From Roseiarcus sp963835885 (GTDB taxonomy: Bacteria > Pseudomonadota > Alphaproteobacteria > Rhizobiales > Beijerinckiaceae): DNA of 64,000 bases. The stretch covers positions 77,288 to 141,287 of the forward strand of contig CAWIHF010000024.1 in assembly GCA_963835885.1 (NCBI GenBank). Direction: 5' to 3'. Below are positions 44,011 through 53,480 of the stretch, piece by piece. Within the stretch, counting starts at the first letter, position 1. Each line of letters starts with the position of its first letter. The position numbers and the translations under genes are program-made. The notes under the pieces were generated by a model, which did not search any database, had not been told where the DNA came from, and was given only the letters and a program-made list of their open reading frames with translations.

Positions 44011-44529
44011 ATGATCAAGGATTGGGTCGAACGTTTCCTGTTCGCCAGCCGGTTTCTACTGGCCCCCCTCTATCTAGCGCTCGCAGTCAGTCTGCTGGCT
44101 CTGCTGTTCAAGTCGTCCCTGCATCTCTATCAGCTTTTCACGCAACTCTGGACCCTGAACGACGAAGGGGTGCTGCTGACGGAACTGGCGATCGTCGACA
44201 TGACGCTGACAGCCTCGCTCGTCGTGATCGTCTTCCTCTCCGGCTACACCAATTTCGTCGCGCCCGTCATCATGCGCGCGGACGACGGGCGGCCGCACTG
44301 GATCGCCGAGATCGATTTCAGCGAGCTCAAGCTCAAGCTGATGGCCTCGATCGTCGCCATTTCGGCGATCAAGCTGCTCGAAGGCTTCATGGATATCGCC
44401 CATCTCAGCGATAGAGAGCTCTACTTTCTCGTCGGCATTCATCTAACGTTCGTCGTCTCGACGGTGCTGCTGGCGGTCGCCGACCGGTTGGGGCACCGGA
44501 CGCGCACCACGCCCGGCGAAGGCATCTGA
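44011..44529 (+). CDS. UPF0114 (YqhA-like) membrane protein
   Basis: 172 residues with about four hydrophobic helices: FASRFLLAPLYLALAVSLLA, IVDMTLTASLVVIVFLSGY, the KLMASIVAISAIKLLEGFM region, and FLVGIHLTFVVSTVLLAVAD. The N-terminal E(R/K)FLFASRFLLAPLY pattern is diagnostic of the UPF0114/TIGR00645 family. Function is unknown; inner-membrane location is expected. It stands alone, convergent with mepA whose stop is six bases away. Confidence 0.88.
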   Translation: MIKDWVERFLFASRFLLAPLYLALAVSLLALLFKSSLHLYQLFTQLWTLNDEGVLLTELAIVDMTLTASLVVIVFLSGYTNFVAPVIMRADDGRPHWIAEIDFSELKLKLMASIVAISAIKLLEGFMDIAHLSDRELYFLVGIHLTFVVSTVLLAVADRLGHRTRTTPGEGI

Positions 44530-44535
44530 AGGGCG

Positions 44536-45441
44536 CTATTTCTCGAGCACGACCGTCCGGCATTCAGGCGGCAGCTGCGCCATCGTGATCGGCGGCCTCG
44601 GCTTGCTGGGGCCCGGATGGAGCGCCTCGTCGGTGAACCACCAGGCGAGCGACTTGTCGCAGCCGTCGCCGGGCGGCAAAGGGTCCTGGGGCTCGCAGGT
44701 TGTCTCGCCCGCCGGGCATTTGATCCGGATATGGAAGTGGTAGTTGTGGCCCCAATAGGCGCGCACCTTGTTCATCCAGGGCTCACCCTTATGGGTCTCG
44801 CAGAGCGCCTTCTTGATCGCCGCGTTGACGAAGATGCGCTCGACCTCCGGCTCCTCGGCGGCGGCCTTGATAATCCCGGCCTGGGCTTCCGACCAGTGCG
44901 CCCGCTCGACCGACAGCCCGTCGTCGGTGACCATATTGACCGCCGACATCTCCTCGCGCTCCTCGCGGCTCAGGGTATGGTCGGGCATCGGCGTCAGCCA
45001 GACGTCGGCGTCGAGTCCGACCTGGTGCGAGGCGTGTCCGGTCAGCATCGGTCCGCCGCGCGGCTGGGAAATGTCGCCGACCAAAATCCCGTTCCACACG
45101 CCTTCGGCCTTCGCCTTGCGCGAGAAGCGCTCGAGGAAGCTGATCATCGCCGGATTGCCCCACATGCGGTTGCGCGACAGCCGCACCACCTGCCACGATT
45201 CCCCGTCAACGGGCAGCGCCTTGGCGTCGTCGAGGCAGCCCCGCCAATAGTAGCCGATCGAGCGGGCCTTGGCCTCGATCGGCGTCAGCGCGCGGCCGAA
45301 CACTTGCTTCGCTGGGATTTTCGGGCTAGCCGGGTTGGCGAGCGGGGGCAGGGGCTTCGGTTCAAGGGTTCCCTTGTCCTGCGCGAGCGCCAGCGAGCTG
45401 CACAGGACCGCAAGCGCCAGACCCGATCCCATCGAATGCAT
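44536..45441 (-). CDS. mepA: penicillin-insensitive murein endopeptidase
   Basis: 301 residues with a signal peptide ending near LALAQ, so periplasmic. The LAS-metallopeptidase core shows GGPMLTGHASHQVGLDADVWL (His and Asp zinc ligands) and YWGHNYHFHIRIKCP (final zinc His plus catalytic region). Conserved cysteines (GCLDD, CPAGETTCEPQ, CDKS, ECR) are in the places used for disulphides in MepA. It cuts D-alanyl-diaminopimelate cross-links in peptidoglycan independently of penicillin. Convergent with the UPF0114 gene; the upstream neighbour is divergent. Confidence 0.93.
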   Translation of the reverse strand: MHSMGSGLALAVLCSSLALAQDKGTLEPKPLPPLANPASPKIPAKQVFGRALTPIEAKARSIGYYWRGCLDDAKALPVDGESWQVVRLSRNRMWGNPAMISFLERFSRKAKAEGVWNGILVGDISQPRGGPMLTGHASHQVGLDADVWLTPMPDHTLSREEREEMSAVNMVTDDGLSVERAHWSEAQAGIIKAAAEEPEVERIFVNAAIKKALCETHKGEPWMNKVRAYWGHNYHFHIRIKCPAGETTCEPQDPLPPGDGCDKSLAWWFTDEALHPGPSKPRPPITMAQLPPECRTVVLEK

Positions 45442-45619
45442 GCGTCAACTCCACCGGCCAGGCCGCAGTTTCCCCAAGGGACCTCAACGGCCTGTTAACC
45501 AGCGTCGCTTTGCCGCCCGCTCGCGTCGATTTCGTGGCCGCGGGCCTTTTCACGATTCCGTAACGCGCCGCATGAAAAAGGTCTTTCGAGGCCGCCAACG
45601 GATTGTTAAGGATCGTGCG

Positions 45620-46618
45620 ATGCGGGGTCCATTTCTGTTGCGAACGCCGTCGGGGGTCTTGAGCGTGGGCGCGGCGCTGTTATTGGCGAGTTGCGCTGCG
45701 CCTCCGACCGCGCCTCGTGGGCCTGGCGGGGAGCCGCAGGGGGTGACCTCGATGGATGGGGCAAACGTCGAATTCGCCGCGTTCGACAACTCGGCCTTTC
45801 CCTATCATGGCCTCATCCCGAACTATCAGGAAACGGGGAAGTCGCATCCCTTCCTCGACGTCGACGACAACGGCAGGCTCGGCCATTCGAGCCCGCGCGG
45901 CGGCCTCCTGTGGGAGGATCAGACCTACAACGACCGCACCGTGCTGCTCGCCGCGCCGCAAGGCTTCGACCCGAACCGGCCAAGCGTGATCGTCGTCTTT
46001 TTCCACGGCAACATGGCGACGCTCGAGCGCGACGTCGTCGCCCGCCAGCAGATCGTGCGCCAGCTCGCCGATTCCGGCCTGAACGGCGTCCTCGTCGCGC
46101 CGCAGCTTGCCCTCGACGCGCCTGATTCGAGCGCCGGAAAATTCTGGTCGCCGGGCGGCTTCGCCGCCTTCCTCAGCGAGGCCGAGGGCAAGCTCGGCGA
46201 TTTCTACCCAAGCGCGCGCGGCGCTTTCCGGCGCATGCCGGTCGTCATCGTCGCCTACAGCGGCGGCTATCTCCCGGCCGTCTATTCGCTGACCGTCGGC
46301 GGCGAAGGCGGAAGAGTGCGCGGCGTCGTCCTGCTCGACGCGCTTTACGGCGAGAAGGACAAGTTCGTCCGCTGGGTCGAGGGTTCTGGCCGCAACGCCT
46401 TCTTCGTCAGCGCCTATTCGACCTCCTCGCGCGACGGCAATCTGGCGATCGAGGCCGAACTCCAGCAGGCAGGCATCACGGTGCAGAACGAATTGCCCGC
46501 CACCCTTGGACCGGGCGAGGTCGCTTTCGTCGACGCGGGGTCGGTCGACCACAACGACTTCGTCACCTCCGCCTGGGGCGGCGCCCCGCTCCGGGACATT
46601 TTTTCGCGCATCCGGTAG
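45620..46618 (+). CDS. lipoprotein with alpha/beta-hydrolase-like domain
   Basis: 332 residues from the ATG at 45620. A lipoprotein signal, VGAALLLASCAAPP, places the lipidated cysteine at about residue 25. The body contains NRPSVIVVFFHGNMATLERD, an oxyanion-type HG loop, and VVIVAYSGGYLPAVYSL, a G/AYSGG nucleophile elbow. It ends VDHNDFVTSAWGGAPL, which could provide the histidine. It looks like an envelope-anchored serine hydrolase of unknown substrate. It is divergent from mepA with a 178-bp gap. Confidence 0.78.
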   Translation: MRGPFLLRTPSGVLSVGAALLLASCAAPPTAPRGPGGEPQGVTSMDGANVEFAAFDNSAFPYHGLIPNYQETGKSHPFLDVDDNGRLGHSSPRGGLLWEDQTYNDRTVLLAAPQGFDPNRPSVIVVFFHGNMATLERDVVARQQIVRQLADSGLNGVLVAPQLALDAPDSSAGKFWSPGGFAAFLSEAEGKLGDFYPSARGAFRRMPVVIVAYSGGYLPAVYSLTVGGEGGRVRGVVLLDALYGEKDKFVRWVEGSGRNAFFVSAYSTSSRDGNLAIEAELQQAGITVQNELPATLGPGEVAFVDAGSVDHNDFVTSAWGGAPLRDIFSRIR

Positions 46619-46620
46619 TT

Positions 46621-47082
46621 TCAGCTTGTGTTAGACAAGGAAGCTTCGGCGCGTCCGGCCGGGTCGGCTCCTTCCGCGGCGACGCGCAGTCGCAGCCCTT
46701 CCTTGACGATCTCTAATTGCTCATCGGTCTTTTCTTCAATCGCGGCGACTTCGTTGCTAGCAGTCTTCGTCGAAACGATGAGCTCGTCCAGTTTGAGCTG
46801 GAGGGCGAGCGTATCCCGATTTTGGGTGTGCTGTATAAGGAAAACCATGAGAAAGGTGATGATTGTGGTCCCCGTATTGATCACCAGCTGCCACGTGTCG
46901 CTATAGTGGAAAATGGGACCGGAAACGGCCCAGATAGCGACAATTGCGAAGGCGATCAGAAAGGTTGCCGGCTTTCCCGACATCATTGCTGTCTTGCTCG
47001 CGAATACGCTGAACCAGGACGCCGCATCTCCAGGCGCTTTCGCAGGAGCCCCATAGGATCCGGCGGGCATCGTCGATCGCAT
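46621..47082 (-). CDS. low-affinity iron permease family membrane protein
   Basis: 153 residues starting at the ATG 47080-47082, which is seven bases after GGGAGGG; a closer ATG six bases upstream is less well placed. Two hydrophobic helices are visible (GKPATFLIAFAIVAIWAVSG and QLVINTGTTIITFLMVFLIQ) with the family's IQHTQNRDTLALQLKLDELI after them. The C-terminal half is charged and coiled-coil-like. Members resemble fungal Fet4 in the membrane part only; a transport role in bacteria is unproven. Convergent with the lipoprotein gene, two bases away. Confidence 0.82.
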   Translation of the reverse strand: MRSTMPAGSYGAPAKAPGDAASWFSVFASKTAMMSGKPATFLIAFAIVAIWAVSGPIFHYSDTWQLVINTGTTIITFLMVFLIQHTQNRDTLALQLKLDELIVSTKTASNEVAAIEEKTDEQLEIVKEGLRLRVAAEGADPAGRAEASLSNTS

Positions 47083-47444
47083 GTTCATCCCTCCCGACTT
47101 GAGCGTCCCCGCAAGCGGTGGATCAGTCGCAATTTTGCATTCCGGCTCGTCCGATATCGGGGTCAAGTTCAACAGACGCAAGGCCCCTTGCGCGGCGCCC
47201 TTGCATTCAATGATGCCAGAATAACGCGAGAAGAAATAATGATTGGGATCGGAACCCCGAGCAGCCAAAGCAGTGCTCCTCTTCCAAGACCCATGACGAC
47301 CTCCTGTTTCAGACCCTGCAAAACTCGGTGGTCACCAAATTGTTCCGAAATGAACACACTTGCATGGCTTTGGCCTTCTGCCTGCCGCCGGTTGCGGGCG
47401 CCAAGGGCCGCCGACGAAATCGCATTCGCCACCCACGGCCTGGA

Positions 47445-47861
47445 TCAGCGCTTGTCGCGCCGTTGCCGTTCCGCAAGCCTGCGCTTGATGCGATCGAGGA
47501 GGCGCCGGGGATCGTAGGGCTTCTGGAGATGAGGACCCTCCTCGCACAGCTCCCCGGCTTCCTTTGTCGCGTTCGCCACTGTCCCGGTCAGAATCACTTC
47601 CAGGCCCGGCCTGTTCTCCCGGATCCAGCGGGCAAACCCAAATCCGTCGAGCTTGCCATCGGCCCGGGCATTGGCCAGCACAGCCTCGATCGTCATCGCC
47701 TCGGAATTGACGACGAGAAGCGCATCTTCAGTATTCCCGCACTCCAGCACACGGTATCCGCACTCCCGCAGATACTCGGCGATCGGCTGGCGAACGAGGA
47801 CGTCCAACTCGACGATCAGAAGCGTCGGCCGCTCCGATTCGATCGATTCTGCAAGCTTCAT
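47445..47861 (-). CDS. degenerate receiver-domain protein
   Basis: 138 residues with the receiver fold: PTLLIVELDVLVRQPIAEYL, GYRVLECGNTEDAL, LEVILTGTVANA and LQKPYDPRRLLDRI. The phospho-acceptor strand reads VLANARADGKLDG, where active receivers have an aspartate at the end of the strand, and the acidic pair is reduced to VELD. It therefore should not be phosphorylated in the usual way. The ATG overlaps the stop of the upstream response regulator by four bases. It may be a pseudo-receiver that competes for, or is sensed by, the neighbouring kinase. Confidence 0.82.
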   Translation of the reverse strand: MKLAESIESERPTLLIVELDVLVRQPIAEYLRECGYRVLECGNTEDALLVVNSEAMTIEAVLANARADGKLDGFGFARWIRENRPGLEVILTGTVANATKEAGELCEEGPHLQKPYDPRRLLDRIKRRLAERQRRDKR

Positions 47862-48256
47862 TCTGATGTGCCACCAGCCAACTCCGCCCGGATTCGCGCG
47901 ACGACGTCGGCAATGTCATAAGGCTTGGCGATGAAAGGCGTGACGGTGCGGGTTTCGTGGGCCGGCAGTCGGCCCGAGGTCATGAGGAGCTTGACTTCGC
48001 GGAAATTCGCCCGGAGGTGACGCGCCAATCCAATACCGTTCATCGGACCGGGGACTTCGATATCTATGAAAGCAAAATCGACCGGATTTCCGGCCCGGAG
48101 ATGTTGCAAGGCCTCCTCCGCATTCGCTGCTTCGATCACCCGCATCCCGGCCTCTCGCAGTTCTTCAGCGACCATGAGCCGGACGAGGATTTCATCCTCG
48201 ACGACGAGAACCGTTCGAACCTGATCCTCGGACGGTCGGAGCGAGTCCCTAATCAT
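47858..48256 (-). CDS. single-domain response regulator (CheY-like)
   Basis: 132 residues of a stand-alone receiver: acidic pair in VLVVEDEILVRLMV, phospho-aspartate in FAFIDIEVPGP, switch threonine/serine in LLMTSGRL and lysine in PFIAKPYDI. There is no output domain, so it probably relays phosphate or binds a partner. It lies 158 bp after the corrected end of the hybrid kinase, on the same strand, and overlaps the degenerate receiver (ATGA). A phosphorelay kinase-REC-REC set is the simple reading. Confidence 0.9.
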   Translation of the reverse strand: MIRDSLRPSEDQVRTVLVVEDEILVRLMVAEELREAGMRVIEAANAEEALQHLRAGNPVDFAFIDIEVPGPMNGIGLARHLRANFREVKLLMTSGRLPAHETRTVTPFIAKPYDIADVVARIRAELAGGTSE

Positions 48257-48414
48257 AGGGCGTTCCCGCTCGCGCGCTTGACACCGGTAACACTCCCTTC
48301 GCCGCTGCGGTTCCCGGCGTCTGTCGAAATTCTGCCTCGAAAAAATTCACGCGCGGGAAAGCTGAGCAAGGTCCTTGCGGCAATCGTGCGAGCCAGTCGA
48401 GCGGTGCGCGCCGA

Positions 48415-50299
48415 TCAGGCCGGGTGGGAAGGCGGGGAATCGAGGATTTCCCGAAGTTTTCGACCGAGCTGGTCAATCGAATAGGGTTTGACAATCAGGT
48501 TCACGCCAGCGTCGAGCACTCCGTTATGCACAATGGCGTTTCGCGTGTAGCCGGTCGTGAACAGGATTCTGAAGTCCCGGCCTCAGCTTGCTCACCTCCT
48601 CGCCAAGCTTGCGCCCATCCTTGTCGGGGAGGATGACGTCGGTGAAGAGAAGGTCCACTTGCGCGTTGCGTTCAAGTTGACCCAATGCGGCCGCTGCTCG
48701 ATCCGCTTCAAGAACCCGATACCCCAACTCGATCAGCGTGTCGGCGGTTAGGCGCCGCACCCGATCGTCGTCTTCCACGAGCAGGATTGTTTCGAGAGAC
48801 TCTCGAGGGGATAGTTCCGATAGCGCCGGCGGGGTCTCCCGCGTTTCGGCGGCCCCATAGAATCTAGGCAGATAAATTTTGACTGTCGTGCCCTGTCCGG
48901 CCTCCGAGTAAATCTTGACGTGCCCCTCTGATTGGCGGACGAACCCGTAGACTTGGCTCAGTCCGAGACCGGTTCCCTGGCCCGGCGGCTTGGTCGTGTA
49001 GAAGGGGTCGAAGGCTTGTTCAATGACATCGCGAGTTATACCCGTTCCGGTGTCGGAGACGGCGATCAGGACATATTGGCCCGCGGGTATGCCGATCTGC
49101 CGCGCCGCATAATCCTCGTCGAGGAACGCATTGCTCGTCTCAATGGTGAGCTTTCCGCCCTCTGGCATTGCGTCCCGGGCGTTGAGGGCGAGATTGACGA
49201 TCGCGCTTTCAAGCTCACCGGCGTCGGCCTGGGTGCGCCAAAGGCCGCTGGCGAGCACGGTCTCCAACTGCACCGTTTCGCCAAGCGTCCGAACCAGCAT
49301 TTCCGCCATCGCCGACACCATCTTGTTCGGGTCGATCGCTTGGGGAGACAGCGGCTGTTGTCTCGAGAACGCCAGCAGCCGATGCGTCAAGGCCGCGGCG
49401 CGCTCGACTCCGACCGTTGCGGCTTCGAGATAGCGCCGAGGATCGCCGCCTTCCCGTGCGAGGGCTCGCTTCGCCAAACCGACGCCATTGAGTATCACCA
49501 AGAGCATATTGTTGAGGTCGTGCGCCAACCCCCCTGCGAGATGTCCCATTGCTTCCATTTTTTGCGATTGACGCAATTGGTCGGCGAGTTTGTTGCGTTG
49601 CGCCGCCTCGTTTAACAGCGCAGTATTCGCGGCGCTGAGGCCATCCCGCGCCGACCCGATCTCCGCCAATTGTGCGCGCAAGCGCCGGATCGAGAGGAAG
49701 CCGACCGCTATCGTGAACAAAACCGCAGCAGGGCTGCCCAGGCGAAGAGCGTTTCCATCTCGCTGCGCAACAGCCAACTCCGCGTCCAGGCGTTGCTGCT
49801 GTAGACGAACCAGACGGTCAATTCTTGCGCGAATCTGGTCCATGATCGTTTGGCCGACGCCCTTGTCGACAGTCGCCAAGGCTTCAACGTGTCGGTTTGC
49901 GTCTTCGAATTGAATTGTGGATCGCAGCTCCTTGAGCTTCTCCTCCGCCAGTTCTCCCAGAGCGTTTATCTCGACACGCTCTCGATTGGTCGTATCCTTC
50001 AGGTCGGACAAATCCTTTAAGTCGGCGCCGATCCGGTCAACACCCTTGTTATAGGGAACAAGGTAAGCCTTGTTGTCGGTGAGGAGGAAACCCCGTTGCC
50101 CTGTCTCTGCATCGAGCAAGTCAATATAGATTTCGTATACAATCTGCCTTTCCTTGACAATGTCACGAGAAACCTCGTAATGCTGTATTTGATGACTTAC
50201 GAAAATGATTATGGCGACCAGCAACGCAATAAGCGCCGCAAAACCTGTGTAAATTGCAGTCGAGTTGTCGACAATCGAATGGAAGAAATTCTTTGGCAT
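48415..50299 (-). pseudogene. CHASE3 hybrid histidine kinase, frameshift in receiver domain
   Basis: Domains in order: first membrane helix (IALLVAIIIFVSHQI), periplasmic CHASE3 with ETGQRGFLLTDNKAYL, second helix near residue 190, HisKA with the phospho-histidine in GGLAHDLNNMLLVI, HATPase with LNARDAMPEGGKL, VSDTGTGITRD and GTGLGLSQVYGFV, and a C-terminal receiver with FTDVILPDKDG. After KLRPGL a one-base surplus near 48577 shifts the frame; corrected, it continues ILFTTGYTRNAIVHNG to IVKPYSIDQLGRKLREIL, ending at 48415. Uncorrected it stops at 48524 and lacks the switch and lysine residues of the receiver. Kinase activity would survive either way. Confidence 0.85.
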
Positions 50300-50384
50300 C
50301 GCGCTCCAAGAACCTTACGGCTGTTAGTAGACGACCCGCTCCTTCGATTGTGAAACCCAGTTCCGCCCTACGCGTTAGACTCTC

Positions 50385-50562
50385 ATGCCGAGACTCCCAC
50401 CCGTACCATCCGTGATCTTGGTCGTCGAGGACGAAACCTCCCTGCGCCTCTGGCGGGCGACATCTTGAGGATGTCGGCTTTAGCGTGACCGAAGTGGAAA
50501 ACGCAATCGCTGCCCTAGACCTAGCGCAGGTTCCGATCGACTGGAATCGTCGCTCGCCATGA
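50385..50562 (+). pseudogene. response-regulator remnant
   Basis: MPRLPPVPSVILVVEDETSL at 50385 is a receiver N-terminus with the acidic pair. After two or more frame changes the text DILEDVGFSVTEVENAIAAL and LAQVPIDW continues the fold, then the similarity ends. No phospho-aspartate region remains. It faces away from the hybrid kinase and may be an old partner lost before the IS1595 insertion just downstream. Confidence 0.65.
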
Positions 50563-50622
50563 CGGGGCTGGACGCCGACGACCCCGCCATTTCCTTCAGA
50601 AAATTTCCAAACGTTTCAAAAA

Positions 50623-51662
50623 AGCTCAATTCGCGTTAGATTGATATCATCATTTGGGCTCCTCCGCCGATGGCGGCATTGAGGCATGCTGGGGCGTGGG
50701 ATTGTGCTTGAGGCCGGCGAGGTGGAACCACCTGAGGTAGCTGTCGAGGTATTTTGTGGCAATGCCGCGACGGGGGCGCAGGAAGGTTTTGAGGCTCTCA
50801 TGGCGACTGTTGACGGTCTGGATGTGTAATTCGCCGCGGACGCGTTCACCTTTCGACTGGTTGAGCGCTTCATGGCTGACGCCGAGGGCGGCGGCGCAAG
50901 GCGGGTAGACGTTATTGCCGTCGGTGACGAGCAAGGTGTCCTTACCCAGAATGGGCGCGAGCACCGGCTTGATGGTCTGGGCGGTCACGGCCAGAGGACG
51001 GCGCTGATGGTGGCGCCGCTCCGGTCGGCGGCCACCAGGATCGGCGTCTGTTCGTCCGAAAGGCCGCGCTTGGCTGCTTTTCCGCCCCGCCTGCGAGCCT
51101 TGCGACCGAGGCGACGCTCGCCCTTACAGCTTGATAATATATAGGTTTCGTCGACTTCGACGATGCCGCTCAACAGGCGCGTGGGGTTCTTGGCGGCGCG
51201 CAGGAAGCGATGTCGCCAGCGGAACGCCGTGCTCACCGCCACCCCGCACCGCTCGGCCAAGGCGGCCACCGTCTCGCCCTCGCTCAACGACTGACCAAAA
51301 TGAAGCCAGCGTTCCTTCTTGCGCAATCGGGCCAGCGGCGTTCCGGTCAGCGCATTGAAGCTTCTGCGGCAATCCTTGCAGCGGAAACGGCGCAGGCCGT
51401 CGGTTCGGCCCCGCCCACCGACGCCCCGCCGCAGTGCGGACAGCGCCGCGCCTCGCCCAAGCGCTCCTCGATCGCCGCCGCCACCGCCGCTCTGGGCTGC
51501 CGGCCGGCCAGCACCGCCTCGAGCTCCTGGCGCTGCTTTGCCGTCAGACCGTCGATCTCCGCCAGCCACGCTCGAAACATCCCCTGATCCATCGCTATCC
51601 CCTGTCAATCCATAATAAATCGTAGCACAAACAGGCCACCTCAATCTAACGCTAATTGAGCC
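50623..51662 (-). mobile_element. IS1595-family insertion sequence
   Basis: Ends GCTCAATTCGCGTTAGATTG (from 50624) and its inverse TCAATCTAACGCTAATTGAG (51641-51660) match except one base. TTCAAAAA is duplicated outside (50615-50622 and 51663-51670), the 8-bp target duplication expected for IS1595. The 1,040-bp element sits in unusually AT-rich flanks. Confidence 0.88.
50650..51592 (-). pseudogene. IS1595-family transposase, frameshifted
   Basis: Three overlapping pieces: MDQGMFRAWLAEIDGLTAKQ with a zinc-ribbon CPHCGG; then after a slip near 51425, GLRRFRCKDCRRSFNALTGT, the ISXO2-like core GIVEVDETYILSSCKGERRLG (first catalytic aspartate) and ILVAADRSGATISAVL; then after a slip near 50986, LLVTDGNNVY (second aspartate) and TVNSRHESLKTFLRPRRGIATKYLDSYL cut into the N-E region of the family. 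About 314 residues if repaired. Two frame breaks make it inactive as read, though the terminal repeats and target duplication are intact. Confidence 0.83.
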
Positions 51663-51844
51663 TTCAAAAACTTCCGCCGGGCTTCCAAATCTTTGCAAAA
51701 AATTTCAATTTGCTTCCGAAAATTTCAAAAAATTTCACTGCGAACCCTTACTTATCAAAGCCTTACGACCGAATTTGGTAACCGGAGCAAATTTCCGGGC
51801 GGAGGGGGAGTCCCAAGCGCCAAAAAGTATGATTCAAGCTGGGA

Positions 51845-53480
51845 ATGGCGCTTGAATCGACTGATTCGCTTGAACGAATGACGCCGGCCGAGCTCATCGG
51901 TCTGGTTCGCACTTTGATTGGCGAAGTGACCCGGGTTCAGGCGGAGTACGAGAAGGTGAGCGGGGCGTTGGCCAAGCTGAGGGTCGAGCATCAGGCGGTC
52001 AAGGACGAACTGGCGCGATTGAAGAAACTGCCGCCGCGGCCGCCGCAAAAGCCGTCGGGGATGGACAAGGCGACAGACCGACCGGATTCGCAAGCGAACG
52101 GGCCCAAGGGCGGGCGATCGACGCAGCGGCGCGGCAGCAACCTGGACAAGTTGACGATTACGCGAACGGTCGAGGTGAAGGTCGACGCGCCGGCCGGTTC
52201 GCGCCACAAGGGCTATGAGGAGATCGTCGTTCAGGATCTGGTTCTGAATCCGTTGGTGACGCGCTATCGACGTGAGCGCTGGGAAACGCCGGATGGGAAA
52301 ACCCTGGTCGCGCCGCTCGATCCCGGCATCGTCGGCGGCTATGGCCCGCAACTGCATCGCGTGGTTCTGATGCTGCATTATCAGTGTCATGTGACGATCG
52401 AGAAAATTCTTGCGCTGCTCAACGGCATGGGCGTTGTGATTTCAAAGCGCCAAGTGGGACGCCTGCTGACCGCCAAGCTGGAGATGTTCCGGGCCAAGGA
52501 CGGCGAGGTTCTGAAGGCCGGATTGCGTTGCTCTTCCTTCGTCACGGTCGACGACACCGGCGCCCGCCATCAAGGCAAGAGCGGCGTGACGACCCAGATC
52601 GGCTCCGACACCTTCACCGCGTTTCGAACCGGCCCGAGCAAATCCCGCCTGGCGTTCCTGCGCAATCTCCTGGGCGGCGCGGCCTCTTACGTGGTCAACG
52701 AGGCGGCGCTCGTCTCCATGCGGGCTTGCAATCTGAGCCTCGCCCTCATCGACAAGTTCGCCGGCCATGCGACGCGGTTTTTTGCGTCACACGAAGACTG
52801 GATGAACCATCTGAACGCGCTCGGATTCGCCGATCTCAGGATCACGCCCGATCCGGTTCGCGTCGCCAGCGAGGGCGCTCTGTGGGGCGCCGTTTGCGAG
52901 CAAGGCTTGCTCGGCCAGGCCGTCGTCGTGTCCGACGGCGCCGGCCAGTTCCGCGTCGGCGAACACGCCTTGTGCTGGGGGCACGCCGAACGCCTCGTCC
53001 ACAAGCTCATCCCCGCCAACGACAAGCAGCGCAACGCGGTCGAGGTCGCACGGCGCATGATCTGGTGGTTCTATCGCGGCCTGAAAGACTACAAGCTCGC
53101 CCCCAGCCCCGAGAAAGCCGAGCGGTTGCGGGCGCAATTCGACCGCATCTTCAACCGCTCCAGAACCGGCTACGCCACCCTCGACAGCCTGCTCAAGCGG
53201 CTCTTTCGCCTCAAGGACGACCTCCTGCGCGTCCTCGACCACCCCATATTCCGCTGCACACCAACGCCTCGGAAAACGACATCCGCGTCTTCGTCACAAG
53301 CGCAAAATCTCCGGCGGGACCGTCAGCGACGAGGCTAACGCTCGCGACGTCATGCTCGGCCTCGCCAAGACTTGTCGGAAGCTCAAAATCCCCTTCTTCG
53401 ACTATCTCGGCGCTCGCCTCGCTATTCCAGGCCCCGAAATCCCCGACCTCGCAGCTCTCATCAGACCCGCCCCAAGCTAA
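51845..53480 (+). pseudogene. IS66-family transposase (TnpC-like), frameshifted near 3' end
   Basis: About 540 residues if repaired. An N-terminal coiled-coil (VRTLIGEVTRVQAEYEKVSG, ALAKLRVEHQ) leads to a proline-rich linker. The DDE core has first aspartate in SSFVTVDDTGARHQG, second in VVVSDGAGQFRV with WGHAERLVHKLI, and YRGLKDYKLAPSP. After LLRVLDHP the frame slips near 53250; the expected final glutamate segment NASENDIRVFVT then appears in another frame, and GLAKTCRKLKIPFFDYLGA ends with the TAA at 53478-53480. That TAA is also the target duplication of the ISAzo13 element. Confidence 0.83.

Noticed and set aside
48249..48494. Small minus-strand gene after the hybrid kinase
   Set aside because: It overlaps the frame-corrected end of the kinase receiver domain and has no homology or ribosome site.
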